Counted from the stretch's first letter, positions 23,461 through 37,574 are shown. The stretch: DNA of 64,000 nt from Anagrus nilaparvatae (GCA_022575985.1 JAKSXM010000272.1:29157501-29221500), one strand, 5' to 3'. The notes: generated by a model not told the origin, from the letters alone. Numbers and translations are program-made.

Positions 23461-23931
23461 TCTGCACTTATCATTTGATTTAAAAAAAAAATTATCATCT
23501 GCTTTAAATGATATTCATTTATAATATTAGAAATATCATCGTAAATTTTCATAAGGTATATCTCTGTCTCTGTCTTTTTTTGAATTGGCAACTGATAAAT
23601 ATGCACTTTTTTTTTTGTGAATTCAACTTATATTGTAAACATTTTTTTTTTAAATTAATTATATACTAATTAATTAAAATTTCCATTATTTAAAGTCTTA
23701 TCTTCATACATCAAATTGAAATCTGAAAAATAATAAGAAAAAAATTAAATTTATTTTAATTGAGTCGTTAATTTTAATTTTTTTAAAATAAATTTTTTTT
23801 ACTACGTTATTTAAACAAATATAATTAGCTGTGATCTAATTATATATTATTAGATTAATTAATTGGCTAGTTAAATACGTTAATATGTACATTCGTGAGA
23901 AAATATCTAAAGAAAATACAAGCTGTGATTG

Positions 23932-24008
23932 CAATACCTATTTTTTGAACAGGGGACTAAATATTGGTTCCCTTGGGTAGAAAATAGGTTTTTTTTTGTC
24001 CTAGATGT
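23932..24008. repeat. dispersed repeat family 1, internally deleted copy
   Basis: Reads like 20388-20425 joined to 20545-20585, with shared CCTATTTTTTGAAC-like and CTTGGGTAGAAAATAGG segments; the middle is missing. Same orientation as the 20388 copy. Confidence 0.55.
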
Positions 24009-25449
24009 GTAAAATTAATTTAATTGTGAAAGTTACATTGTAAAATGATTCGGCTTACGATTTGTAATTTCTGTATTTTAAAAATATTTTTGCAAATTCT
24101 TTATGATTAAATTTTTTTGAAGATTTCAATATATATTAAAATTTTTTTTTTTATTTTGAATTGCAGTACCCGAGGTATCAATGGTTTTAGACCAGTATAT
24201 TTAAATTGTTCTCGTGATAAAGTGATAAAAATTTATTTGAGCAACTGACCTGATTTAGTGAAAACTCAATTATTATACGGTAATACCAAATCTTGTAATA
24301 AAAAATTCAAATTGTAAATAAATTGATGACATACGTCTCATTGTACAGTAATCCGTTAGTTTCAAAATTTTTGCACTCTTAAAATACTATTTTGTTTCAT
24401 AGTTTAAATCAGACTGCTTCAAAAAATGAGAAAATTTTAGTAACTTTATAAATCTGCGCATGCATAAAATTATAATGCCTTTCTGAGTTGGTTCTTATCA
24501 TCTAAAACTGTATGAAATTTCAGTCACCCCCACTCTGTCGATTCAACCCATGTGAGCTCCAGACAAATAAAAAACTAAATCATCGTTTTGTTTATCAACT
24601 TCTAATATTATCAACTTCACCGCTAAAACTAATGCTTGTAAAATTTAATATCTAATTGTGTAAGACCTTGTGAAACCAAAACATAAAATCAAACACAAAA
24701 AAGTATATAATTTGATAATAATATTATTTATACTTTTTATACCATGCTTTGCATGTAATTAAAATAAATTAAAAAAATAATTTTTGTTTTTTACGATTTT
24801 TTTTTTTGCTGAAAAACGACATTGTTTGTTTACGGAAATAAAATTAGAAAAAAAATTCGAATAACAGTCTAATTTATTTAATTAAATCAAATAAATTTTA
24901 TTTAAAAATTTTTATTTTTTAATTAACATTTTTCATTACACTGTGTCAGAATATCATTTATTTTTTTTAAATTTAAGCTAGTTTTCATACAGCATTAATC
25001 ATCCAATACTTACGTAATAATTTTCTTATTTTTTTAATTTTTTTTTGAATAAAATAATTATAAATTATATTTATTTAATTACGTAAGATGATCAGGGAAA
25101 AAGTTTTTTAAAAGAAATCGTCAAGAAATTTTCCGATTTTATTGTTTTAAATATTAAGAAATAAATAACAAATTCTAAAAATTATTTCCACTTTCCTTAT
25201 TACTTGAAAAAACGTTATTTTAGCATAAATAATAGTTGAGTGAGAAATCTGTAAAGATAAACTTGTCTTAACTGATAACGCAAATATCATTAAACTGGAA
25301 AATGAAAAAACTTGTTTGCTGTAAGCTGTTTTTTTTATTTCAGTGTATATTTTAATAAAATTTCGGTTTTTGCTTGGTTAAAAAATTATTTTTTCGGTGT
25401 AGGGGCCCAAAATAACTTTTTTTTAAATGGGTCTATACGCTGGTAAAAA

Positions 25450-25823
25450 AATTTCTGAGATTTGGGCAGATTGTGGGCAGAAATTTTGGGACTAATTTTC
25501 TGTGATACGATGAAAATTTTGAAAAATTCTGACTCGATTTTGGATACCTTCAGAAATTTTTAGGCAGATTGTAAAACGTTTCTGAAAGGCTGGACAAAAA
25601 AAAGAAAATTACATTTTATAAAAATTATTTATACATTTTATTGTTTGTTATTTTTTTTGTCTAGCGTTTCATAAATATTTAAAATTTGTCTAAAAAAGGG
25701 AAACTGCAGCGAAATTTCCTGCAGGATTGGAAAATTGAGTCAGAATTACCCAAACTTTTTATTCAGTGACGTAAAATTCACAGCAGTTCTGCCATAAATC
25801 TGCCCAGATTCCAGAAATTCTGT
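25450..25823. mobile_element. diverged MITE-like inverted repeat
   Basis: The left part TTTCTGAGATTTGGGCAG is inverted on the right as CTGCCCAGATTCCAGAAA, and an inner pair TTCTGACTCGATTTT and its inverse also match. The arms carry many differences, so the element is old. There is no coding capacity. Confidence 0.6.
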
Positions 25824-27019
25824 TGCTTTAATATTAATTTTTTGGGCAATACAAAAAGTTTTGTGATTAATTTTAGCAAAAAAATGAAAAATATTTTTAT
25901 ATAAGTATTCCTATGCACATTTTTATTATACGAGTTGAAATTCATCAAAATCAACAAACACAGCTTTTTTTTTTCATCTGTAGAATTTTTCAGTTTGTAG
26001 AAGCTTCACGGGCAATTGCTCTAAGATTTACGAGGTAAAAATGTCAGTTATAAAATATCAAAATTAATTGACTGTCTGTATAAAAGCAAGTATATATGGA
26101 TTGATAAAACAAAAGTGGATTCTAAGACCAAACCTCATTAAAACACAGATTTTTAAAACAAAAATCCCATTTATTCAAACGTGCTTCGGACGTTAATTAA
26201 TTGAATAAATAAAAATATTTAAAATAAAAAAAGATACTAAAAAAAGAGATCAGATTAAAATGCATGTAAAGATATTAATGCTCCCGGAATATTATTACTG
26301 TAACCTACTTGCGTTCATCATTCAGACACGTTCTTGATAGTGACTTTTTTTCATGGTCATTTTATTCTTATAAATTATTGTAAATTAATTTATTATAATA
26401 ACAATAGACTCATGTAAAAGATAATAACGTATAAAATTGTACAATTAATTTTTCAAAAATTCCTTGCAATTTTTTTTTTTTTGCACCAGCAATGATCATA
26501 ATTATATACATATAGCACTAAGCAATTAAGTATGTTAATTACCATATTTTGATAATCAATTATTTATTTTATTTGATATATCGATGATTTTATAATCATT
26601 TTAATTTACATATGTATGTGATTAATAAAAAATAACAAAACTTTGATAACAATTGAATCATAAGATTAATCAATTATTTTTATATATATATATATATTTT
26701 TTTTAATTAATGGCCTGTACTTACAGGTCATTAAATAAAGAAAATATATATATGTATATTTGAAAAAACGCCTATAAGGTAAAAATTTAAAAAGAAGGCC
26801 TATTTGGTAGTCCTTTTTTCTATCGATAGATCCATAAAATTTTGGACGAATAATTTTGGACGTATATTTTATCCATTTAACCACAAAAAATAACTTAAAG
26901 TTACTTCTTTCGATTTATATTCGTATTTAGCAACCCAAAAAAATATAACAATACTCGTTGGTTAATTTTTTTTGCTTTACAGAAAATAATGACTCCGAAA
27001 TAGGGGTCTAGGCCTACAA

Positions 27020-27555
27020 TAAACTGCTAGATCCAAAAATAACGATTTCAAAAGAATTACTTTTTTTAAATTTCAAGTTTGACGCCAAGTCACATGACAA
27101 AATTAACATTCTTCTTGATTCGCATGTACGGAAAAACTTTAAGCCTGGTAGTTTTGGTATCCTTTGAAGGATTTCTGTAAAATTTGCAAAATTTCAAAAT
27201 TTAAAATCATTATTTCACATATTTTTTTTAAATTCATAAGCGCTTAATTGATCATTCATTCGACCTAATAGACAGATGAATTTCGTTGGGTCGCTCTTCC
27301 CGTTTCTGAGGTATCAACCCAAGAATTGATACCGAAAGATTTCTCTGTCCAAAAATGGTCGATTAGGCGTTAATAGGTAAATTTAAAAAATGAATTTTTA
27401 ATTTTAAAAAATTTTCGTTGTAACTTACGTAAAATTTTCCAAGAAATTTTCAGTCAAATTTTAATTTAATCACGTGATTTTGTGGAAAATTTTAATTTCG
27501 AGAAAAGCAATTTTTTAGAGACCGTTATTTTTAGATCTAATAATGGTTTTAAAAT
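27020..27555. mobile_element. diverged inverted-repeat element
   Basis: CTAGATCCAAAAATAACG near 27027 is mirrored by CGTTATTTTTAGATCTAA near 27521. The pairing is imperfect and extends over roughly 60 bases. No open frame of interest lies inside. Ends are not precise. Confidence 0.45.
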
Positions 27556-28813
27556 TATAAAACTGTAAACAATGGTATATGGGGTATTAAAAAATATGAG
27601 CAATAATTTGTAAGTAATTTAAGATCTACAGGAAGACAATTGAGTATTCTGCAACTGATATATTAAAGCTGTAAGAGTCAAAAATTAATGTTAATTTTCT
27701 TGAAACTGCGCTGTTCATATAAAATTTTGGTAAAAATAATAAAAAAAGGGGCAAATTTTTTTTTTTAATGAATACTAAAAATATTTTAGGCCCGATTTCA
27801 AGTCTTGGTTATACAACTCATAAGCTTTAGAAATACTAACCCATTAGAAAAAGTTAAATTTTCCATATTTATGAATGATAATATTAGCCCGTAAAAACCG
27901 ATAAATAAAATTTATCCTATGTGTTAAAATAACTTGATTCTTATTTGATATTATAGAGGATTTCTCACAGTAGGCATACATAACTAGTGACTAGAGTTAA
28001 ATAATGGTTATAAATTTAAATCTAAATATGAATGAAAAAAACAATTTGGAAAAAAAAATCGATTGATTATAACAAAGTAGTTTATTTATATAATAAGAAT
28101 TCTAGGCAATTTATTTATTTAAAAAAAAAAACTGATAACATCATTCTCATTATGATAACTTAATGTTCTCATTTTCTTTCTTCCCCCCGTATTGAAATAA
28201 TTATTTATCCAAGTATTTAATAAAAACTCACGTTTTTGAAATATAAAGTTAATTAATTATAACCAATAACTTAACCTAAATATCTTTTAAATAATTTCAA
28301 ACTTACTTAGTAACTTGATATAACTCAAGTATAAAACTAAGAAATATTAGACTCAAAAAAACCACGCACGCAGAAGAACTTTGATTGACTTATGTAAAAA
28401 AAAAAGAATAAGTATAGTACACAAGTTTATGTAACTTTAGTATAAAAATGACAATAAAAGAATCTAACAATGATGTTCAAGAAATGTATTGTCGTCATAT
28501 AATTAGAATATTTTTTTTTTCATATATAACTCTTTACTTTGAATTTATGTAATAGATTATAATGTATGTGTCTAATTAAAATTTTAATATTAAATAATTT
28601 TGTTATAATGCTGTAATTAATGCATGATTATCTCTTTTTAAATGAATTTTAGTTTTATCTGGAAGAAATATAATGATATGTTGAAAGTTTTCATGATTCA
28701 TTTTTTTATGAAAATTTCATTTCTGGTATTTCCGTTTGAAAATTGTTTTTCGATTTTAATTACCAATTTTATTATCAAAATTAGGATACTGTTGTATTTA
28801 TGACTCAATTATG

Positions 28814-29231
28814 CACTGTAAAAAGTAACTTTCTAAGATTTACAAAAAAAATAGAATTTTTTCGAAAAATTAGTGAATTTTCAAAAAATTTTGTAAATAT
28901 TCGATAAAAATCGTAAACTTACTAAATTTAGTATATTATCGAAAAATTGGAGAATTCTCGATTTTTTTTAGTGATTTTACGAAAAAAGTTGCAAATTCAT
29001 AAATATTTTTTGGAAATTTACAACTATTTTTCGTAAATTTTCGAAAAAAAATGGTAAATTATCAATTTTTCTTGCGAATTCAAAAAAAAAATCGAGAATA
29101 CTCTAATTTTTTGTTAATATACAAAATTTAGATTTTTTTCGAATATTTACAAATTTTGTTGAAAATTTACTAATTTTTCGAAAATGTTCTAATTTTTTTG
29201 TTAATATAAGAAAGTTACTTTTTACAATGTG
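28814..29231. mobile_element. AT-rich palindromic MITE, family CACTGTA, copy 1
   Basis: A 418-bp imperfect palindrome starting CACTGTAAAAAGTAACTTTC and ending with its inverse (CTTTTTACAATGTG). The interior is made of subrepeats of the type TCGTAAATTTACGA, so almost the whole element can fold. A close relative of nearly the same length sits in intron 2 of the odorant receptor (52060-52489), where a TA duplication is visible. Here the duplication is not clear. Confidence 0.85.
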
Positions 29232-29859
29232 CGCTTTTTAAATAAGTATAATTTAATAAAATACTTTTTTCTAAAAATCAAATATTATTTCGGGCTGAAT
29301 TTGAATTTGAGGTGACATTTTTTTATATAAACTAGAATTTCATCCTTGGACATTTGCATCCCTCCCCTTCTCCTGTTGGATGATCCCTTCTTTTTAGTAA
29401 AATATAATTAACATTTTAAATATTATTACTAATTATAAATATTAATTTACAGAATTAATTTTACTGATTAATTTAATTAATTTTTTATAATTTATCTCAG
29501 TTTAGCGGATAAATCCCTTATATAACAAATAGCCGAAACAACATTTATTTATCAGAAAAGAATCGGAAAAAAATTTATGATTTTAAGGCCAAAAAATGTA
29601 TCCAAAAAATTTTTTTAGGAGGGGCCAAAAAATTTCAAATGGGGTCAGAACCTAATAATATTAAAATTGATGGTTTAAATTTCTTAAATATCAATCAAAA
29701 TTTAATTGTTTCTTAGTTTTTTAAATTTGTGAAATTTGTAAAAATGTTGGTGTTCTCAAAAAATTTTAATTTCGGGGGAGGGGGGCATGGAACTTGGATC
29801 TGTGCCTGTTAAGGCATACAATGAATTAGGGGCTAATCGAAATTTCGGCGTTTTTCGTC

Positions 29860-30060
29860 AGGTCTGATTTCTTATAAAGCCCAAAGGCTACTTCTGGAAA
29901 AGTACAGTGATTTGGCCCCCGGAACCAAACCTAACCTAAGTAGTAGCAACCAAAAATTTATCAAAAATCTCACTGATTCCCGTTGGAATTAGACTTCTAA
30001 GCCATGATAGACCTCCAAAAATCTAAAAAAAACTGGACTCAACTTCGACATTTCCACACC
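29860..30060 (+). repeat. dispersed repeat family 3, copy 1
   Basis: Contains GGCTACTTCTGGAAAAGTAC, TGATTTGGCCCCCGGAACC and ATCTCACTGATTCCCGTTGG. A direct-orientation relative lies at 62075-62225 (GGCTACTTCCGGTTAAGTAC, ATCTCACTGATGTCCGTTGG). The preceding segment around 29840 also resembles 5290-5340. Type unknown; a degraded retroelement or Helitron-like unit is possible. Confidence 0.65.
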
Positions 30061-30083
30061 CCTACAATAAACTAAAAGCAATG

Positions 30084-30110
30084 TATTGGTATTGGTATTG
30101 GTATTTGTTT
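30084..30110. repeat. short TATTGG tandem run
   Basis: Four to five units of TATTGG/TATTTG lie at the end of dispersed repeat 3 and before a less AT-rich 150-bp stretch. Hexamer tails of this sort occur at the 3' end of some non-LTR retrotransposons, which would fit a truncated element here. Confidence 0.45.
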
Positions 30111-30526
30111 AACCTCCATCTTAAACTTCCATACGGATGTTGTGACAGAGGTCATTAACAACGCTCATGCTATCACACCCTGCACTATTTTAATTTTCTA
30201 TTTATTTATCTATTTTAATGGGTTGAGGATGTGAAAGCGCTTAAAAGCAATGTACGTATTAATAGAGGCAACAAAACAAGGGCTCAAAGAGTTTATATTG
30301 CCTTTAAAAAAAATTGTTTTAAATTGCTTACACTTTGAATGTGATACTCGCTTAAGTTCCTAATTCAAGCTACGCTATTAAGGGGAAATTGAATTCTAGA
30401 AATCAAATCTCGCACCGGATTTGGGGACAAACCCCCTGTAATAAAAAATTTTAATTAATATTATTCAAAATTATTTAAAATTTTGAAAAAATTGTATTTT
30501 AAAAATACAATTTACGTTCCTATGAA

Positions 30527-30924
30527 TTTTAAATAAAAAAATTTATTTAAATTTTCTTATAAAATTAATTCTTGAAAAGAATTATTTTTAATAAGAAATT
30601 TAACGCACATAACGGAACAAACAGATTTTTAGCGGTCTATTTCGGCTCTTGCAAAAATTAGTGTGAGCCATCATCAGTGTAATGCACTAATTTTTGCGTA
30701 ATTACAGATAAACCAATTGTAACATCAATTTTTTTTGGTTTATCTGTAATTACGCAAAAATTAGTGCATTACACTGATGATGGCTCACACTAATTTTTGC
30801 AAGAGCCGAAATAGACCGCTAAAAATCTGTTTGTTCCGTTATGTGCGTTAAATTTCTTATTAAAAATAATTCTTTTCAAGAATTAATTTTATAAGAAAAT
30901 TTAAATAAATTTTTTTATTTAAAA
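30527..30924. repeat. perfect 188-bp inverted repeat (hairpin)
   Basis: Positions 30527-30714 are the exact reverse complement of 30737-30924 with a 22-base spacer that includes a T run. I compared the arms base by base and saw no mismatch. The arms include AACGGAACAAACAG, CGGTCTATTTCGGC and an internal smaller inverted pair (GCAAAAATTAGTG and its mirror). A possible direct repeat AATTTTAAAT borders it (30525-30534 and 30925-30934), though it is low in complexity. It may be a very young foldback transposon, a source of hairpin RNA, or an assembly fold-back artefact. Confidence 0.95.
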
Positions 30925-33900
30925 AATTTTAAATTGACGTACCCATGCAATGATGTACTCGCGCCTATTCCTGGATTAAGGTAGGTCTTAAGAGGATGTT
31001 ATCATAGAACTGATTTTGGCTTTCAAAGGGTTAGTTGTGCGGGAAAGAGAATTGTTACATGAGGACATAGGAGAGGAGGTAGTTTAAAGGTCAATTAGCC
31101 GAGAAGCACATGGCCGACATTTTTCAAATTAAATTTTTCAGGATGGATTCTACTAAAAACTTCCTACTACTTTTAATATTAAAATATTGGTAAATTTTTG
31201 AATAGTACTATGTAAAATTGTTAAAAATGTGAAAAAATAATTTTTTTATTATTATTTTTTTTTTCATTGCGATTTCAGGAAAAATCTGGAGCTGATCCGA
31301 GAAGTAATAATTTATTTCCCCATTTACAGAAATATTATGTATCAAAAATGTTTTGCATACCCACCTTCGTGCAAAATAATTGTTTAACATTTTAATGAAA
31401 TTCTATTAAAAACTCAAATTAACAACAATATGCAAAAAAACCGTCGAATAAAATTTTAAATTCAAATATACGTAAAAAAAAAGTTAAGTGAATTAACATA
31501 TGTAAATTCAATGACCTCAATTATAAATTTTTTATCAATATCTTACGACCGACCTTTCTTCGATAAAAAAAATAATTATATTAAATGAGAAAATAAATTA
31601 ATATTAAAGTAAAAAATCTATGTTATTTTTTAAGGCCAGCACGTGAATCTTTATAATAGATAATTAGTATAAAAAAAGTAAAAATATTTTTCTACATAAA
31701 TATAAATAATCATATTTAACCTATACCGATAACGGAATAATAATTATATTGTACTATTGATGATTATTTTGTAATAAAACATAATTTAATTAAATGATCT
31801 ATTCAAACATAGAAATGAATATTAATTGTATATTTAGAACGCATTTGTTTAAAAATAGAATTAAACAACAAACAAAATTTTGTTGTCTGATTAAAAGTTA
31901 AAATAATTATTAATCATTAAATTTTGTATTTACCTGTGTTGGTAACACAATGTTTGTTATTATCAGAAATTGATTAAATCACTTAAAATTAAAATTGAGT
32001 TCAAATTTTTGTCAAATTATCAGACTTAAATAAAAAAAGAATTACAAAAAAAAAGTCTAATGCACTTTCACTCGTATTTAAAGATTTCATGACACTTGAA
32101 CATTCAGTTTATTACTATGTATAGAATGATTCAAGAAGCTTTTCTTAATATAATCCAATTCTACGTTATCGTTTGTACGAATAAACGAATAAAGAGAATA
32201 TTGCATACTGTGTGACGTTCAGTTTTTTTTTATTTTATCAATTTTTAAGTATTCAGCAAGATAACGGGTTTTTTTAATAAATATATCTGTTAATCTTTTG
32301 ATTTTGTTTTATCTAAAAGATTATGAATATTTTTTATTATAGAGCAATGATCTTCCTTGTAGAGTGGAAATTTCCAGTTTTTGAGAACACAAATGATACG
32401 CAAATTTAAACTGCGATTTGGGGCATTCTTTTAAAACGGTGCTTCTTTAACAGTGGTGAGAAATAACAGTTTTGTCGGACGCGTAGTGACCGGAAACTGC
32501 ATGCTTTTTAATCACCTAATGAAAAAATAAATATTGGCTCAGTAGTGAAACTAAGGATGGTTTAAGCTGCAATCTCAGACAGGGATTACCTTCCGAGGCG
32601 AAGCAGAGTTTGGGCATTCTTTTTTTTATGGCCAAAGGTTATATACGATTTTTCTGCGACAGTGACGAGTTTCGTGGCCTTTGTCCAGAAAAATTTTGTA
32701 TGGCCCTTAAGAATACGCGCTATTTGGGCCATTCTTTATTTTTCTGGACCAGAGCAGTAAATACATTATTTTAATAAATTTTTTTTTATTTTGATTCAGA
32801 TAAAAATATCATACACAATTAGTATAATTTTTTTTTAGGTCTTTTACTTTGTCGAAAACTTTATGTCTTACAGTGCTTTTTTATATTGAATATATGGGTT
32901 ATTTTGCGTCAAAAGTTTTTGTTAAAAATTTATTTAGTTTTTTGCATTTTTTGATGCTGCATAAAAGTTATAGTACACTTCAGTTTATCTAAAATTATTT
33001 TTTTAAGGACTCAGGACTTTAATTTTCTAAAAAATTTAAAAAAATAAATAGTATATTTACGGCTCGTGTCCACAAAAGTAAAGAATGGCCAAAATCGCAT
33101 GCGTACGCCTGGGTTGGCAAAAAAATGTTGTAAGTACCATGAGTGAAAGCACCAAAGCATCACGCTTGTACCAAAATTTTTGCACCTTTGATACTTAACA
33201 TACTATTTGAAATTAATATTAATGTACTAATTTTAGAATTTTTGAATAATTAACTTAGAAGTTTACCTCATTCCTGCGCTTAGTCCCTATAAATTTTCAC
33301 GTTCTAAAAACGATTTTTTTCAATATATGTTTATTTTTTTCTCTATTACAACCTGCTGCATGAGGGCACCCTTAGACGACTTATAGTGACAATCCACCCG
33401 CGTTGTTTGTTCGGGAAATGACTTATAAACAACGCAGAAATCGGGGTCTTCGTTAAAAGAAAAATATTCATATTTCATTCTTGTAATCTAAATTTCTTAT
33501 TAATTGTTGACATTATTTATATCATTCATGAAAAAAAAATGACAAATCCGATAAAAATAAGTATAATATAAAAATGATATACATAAATTTGTGTAACGAA
33601 TTTGTTTATTTATACTTACATGTATAAAATCACGTAGACAGGGGGTTTCTCTACGAATAGTTAAAGTAACTTGATTTTTCTACAGTTTAAAGTTCAATAA
33701 ACCGTACACTCATTTGATTTTTTAAATATTTATTGGTTAAAACAAATTTATTTTATAAGTGTTTGTTAATGTATACATGAGTCGAGAATTTACCATTATT
33801 TTAATTGTTTAATAACAAAATAGGTAATCAAGGTTTGATACAAGAATGTTCAGGAAAACTAGGATCACAATGTCCTAGAAAAAGGTTTCGAAAATGAAAT

Positions 33901-34129
33901 TTGGAACTGGTTTAGATACGTACTTGGTAGATGAAATTAGTTTCAAGAACAGTGGATAATAATCCGATGTGTAAATGACTAAGCGAACGGGGTTAAAAAA
34001 TGAATAAATGGCTCCAAATGCATGCAAAAGTTAACTTCGAAAATTAATTACAAATGCAAAAAAAGCAAGAATAATGAATAATTTTATGAATAAATAATAA
34101 TAAAAAAAAGGTAAATCCTCATCAATAAT

Positions 34130-34162
34130 TCCATATATATATATATGTGTGTGTGTATATAC
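34130..34162. repeat. TA/TG microsatellite
   Basis: Alternating AT units run into GTGTGTGTG and back to TATATA. Simple sequence only. Confidence 0.7.
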
Positions 34163-36419
34163 AAATACATATTTATGCATGGATACATATGGACCAAAAA
34201 CTTATAAATATTTTATTATTCCACATTTTTTTTTTTAGTTCGATAGAAAAAATTTAATATTCAAGTGATATTGATACATAGATATATAAACGTGAGGAAA
34301 ATAGAAAAAAAAAAATTTTTATATTGACATATGAGATTTTTTTATATATAAAAATTTGCATAAAATTAAGCACACTAGGTGTATAATTGTTTATGTATAA
34401 ATTTTTTATTTGAAAATATACATTACTTTGTCTTTGTGCTGAAGTCAAGTAAATTTGATAAATTGTTTTTATTATACGTTGTTTGATAAGGAAAAACTTT
34501 ATTTTAAGCTTTTTTTTTGTTTAGAAGGTTTGTGATTTTGATATTATTGCATTTTTCTGTAATTTTCATACTTGCGGATCATAATGAGTATATTCCAATT
34601 TTGAGGGGCCGTCATTATTGCCTGCTAATATATAAAATATATAGAAATTTTCTGCAGAACTGGATTCTGAGACTCAAAATTTGAATTTTTAATGAATTTT
34701 TAATTTGTCTAAAAATATTTACTTACTTAATTTACTATGAAAAAAAGTGTTAAAATCGTCTCATCTGTTAAATCAAATAATATCGACTTTTAAAAATTAT
34801 TATGTCAAGAATGAATGAAAATGTTGTCAATGTTATTTTCGGAGATTCGAAAATTTCAATAATATTATTAGCAATAAAATATAACCCATTGGCAGTCAAA
34901 CGATTGAAAAGTTTAAAAATAACCCAGTTAAAAATTATTAATTATTAAATCCTGAATATTATTATTACTAAAATAAAAAATCTATAAATAACTATTTTCA
35001 AAAAAGAGAGAAAGAGATAGATACCGGTTATTCACATATTATACACACTTTGACGTTTTTTTTTTTTTATTTTGTCAGCAAGCTTATTCTCAAAAAGTCT
35101 CGAGTATAGTAAATCGACAATCATGGTTTGTATACTAAGCTCTCGAATTTCCGACTTCAATCACCCTTGTTAGTTTGAAAATTTTTTATATTTTTTCCTC
35201 GTTTGAATATTTTATAGCTACATATTATCTAATACTGGACCTACAATTAAAACTTTACCCAGTTTTAAGCTTGATTTTAACAAAGACCTAAAAAAAGTTC
35301 ATTTTTATTACTTTTTATCACAAGTAATTATAAAAAAAAAGAGAGAAAAATTTAAATAGATTAAACTTAAGTGAATTGTTATGACGACAGAAAAGAAAGT
35401 AAGAATAAATAGAATTCTCTGGTGACTGTTTGGTTATATATAAATATATATACCTGAGCATTTGAGCACTAAAATTGAATTCTAGGAAAAGTAGCTTCCG
35501 TTGTATCTCGATAAGCACCCTATTGACTCAATCGTTTTTCTTCTCTTTATCATTGTTAAAGCTTTATTCGTCTCTTCTCTTATTTTATAGAAAAATACGA
35601 TACGAAAATAATGTATGGAATCGAGAAAGTCAATTTATACTCTTTATTATGCTTTTAATGGCTATCTTTCACTACTTTCGTAATGCGATTTTCTCACAAA
35701 CATTTATACAGAGAGACCATATTATTATTTTTCTTTTTTTATTGTTAAGGTTTATATCAAATTAAAAAAAAGTTTTTTTTTTACAGATCATCTTTCTATT
35801 TTTATTGCGATATCTATAGATAAGCTCAGATTTTAATGCAATATATTTTTCTATCCGTTCTGTTATTCTAATAAACAATTTTTATTTATCGATTCAATTA
35901 TTATTAATACCCTTTTGCTTTTATTGGTTTTGAAACTTTACAGTTTTTATATGAACCATTCTTAAGCAAAGTAGTTTAACTTAACTGGATAGCCCTATTA
36001 AGTTTATGCTCATTTTTGATCTGGAATTATTTTTCAAATAAATTAAGAATTTTATTGCACTGATAAAGTTTAAAAACTAAAGAATCAACGTTCCGTTACT
36101 TTGAATAAAATTTCCACATTTATATAATAAATAACGATTAGAAATTCATGAGTGTGACATATATTTGACATCAGTAATTGCAACGTGACTACTCTACGGA
36201 TGTGAAATTGTCAGATTTTGAAAGATTGCGCGATATTTTATGTAATATATGAAGCAAAGACAATAAACTTAAATTGAATATGCAATGAATTATTTTTGCA
36301 AATGTTAAATAAACAAATCTTGAGTTTTTTTTATTAATAAATACTAATTCGCACGTGATCTGCAAAAGGTTTTTACGATATTATTTAATTCATTGATTGT
36401 AATAAGTTTTACATATCTA

Positions 36420-36612
36420 GGTAAAAAAATGCCTACTTTTGACCCCAGGGAAACGGCTTTTTCCCCATTATATATAAATCTATATTTTAAATCACGGAAC
36501 AAAATATGGGGTTCGACTTTTGCATGCTGTCCGCTACACTTGCTCGTGCATGCAACTGCGTGTGAAATTTAAAAACAATATTAGGTCCATTGTTTAAAAA
36601 TTAGCTGTTTGC
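36420..36612. repeat. dispersed repeat family 1, inverted copy
   Basis: Reverse-complement relative of 20388-20585, sharing AATATGGGGTTCGACTTTTG and TTGCTCGTGCATGCAA. Divergence is moderate, so neither copy is recent. Confidence 0.7.
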
Positions 36613-37574
36613 GACTATGCCCGAGTTTAAGATGTTAAACTGAACTCGCATTCACCTGGAAATTAAATAATCTTTGAAAAATTCGGAAATCTTTTTGGTT
36701 AGTTCATTCTAAAATGTGCGGAGAGCGACAAGGTGGTAATTCTTTCTGGTTGTTTCCGACATTTTCCGCTTTTTTACAAATTTAATTTTTTTTTTTAATT
36801 AGAATTAATTTTTATTTATTTTGGCATGCTTAGTAAAGCATTATCCTCAAATTAATTTTTTGGGTTCAATCTCTTTGGACGCACTCTGATTTTTACCAAT
36901 CAACTTAAGCACTACGTTAACTTCCATGGTTTATTGTTCATAAATAGGCAGTCTAAGTATAGTTTTTTGTGCACCAATAAAATTGACTTTAATTTATTTT
37001 TTTCAAATTATTAATTTAAAAAAAATAAAATATTCTGAACATTAAAATAAATTACTCATTTTACCTACTCAAAAAATTTGCAAATCAACGTATTTTTTTT
37101 TAATAAGTGATTTGATTGAATGGCTGAACAAGTGATTTTTTAATATTTTAAATAATACAGTTCAATATTATTTAATTGTAAATTAAATAATTTTATAATA
37201 TTTTTACGTACTAGAGGTGTTACACTAATACAGGTACAAAAAATTATTCTGGAAATTTAGAAAATAATAAAGAAAAAAATGGTCAAACTAAATAAATAAT
37301 TGATTTATAAGTACTTTTAAAATCGTTCGTTTTACTGATCTTAATTAAAGAATTAAGATTTTATTTTTCTTTAATTAGATTAAAAAAAAAAAAAAATTAT
37401 CTCAAGACAATGAATAAAGAACATAAAATTGACGTTCAGGTATTAAATCTGTTGTTCAAACATAAAAATCTTTAGATTCGCCTTAAGAAAAGATTGTATA
37501 AGGTAATACATTTGGTAAATAATGGCATTTCTTAAAGAGCAGAAAATATACTTAAATATTCTATCTCTTTTTTT

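Larger units (their letters stand above)
23287..28813. other. gene-free AT-rich region with degraded repeats
   Basis: No coding exon was recognised. It contains an end-only copy of dispersed repeat 1 (23932-24008), two diverged inverted-repeat elements (25450-25823 and about 27020-27555) and a TA tract near 26684. The rest is A/T-rich without visible structure. Confidence 0.5.

Noticed and set aside
35475..35765. 96-codon plus-strand frame
   Set aside because: No motif, low complexity, and no splice or promoter context.
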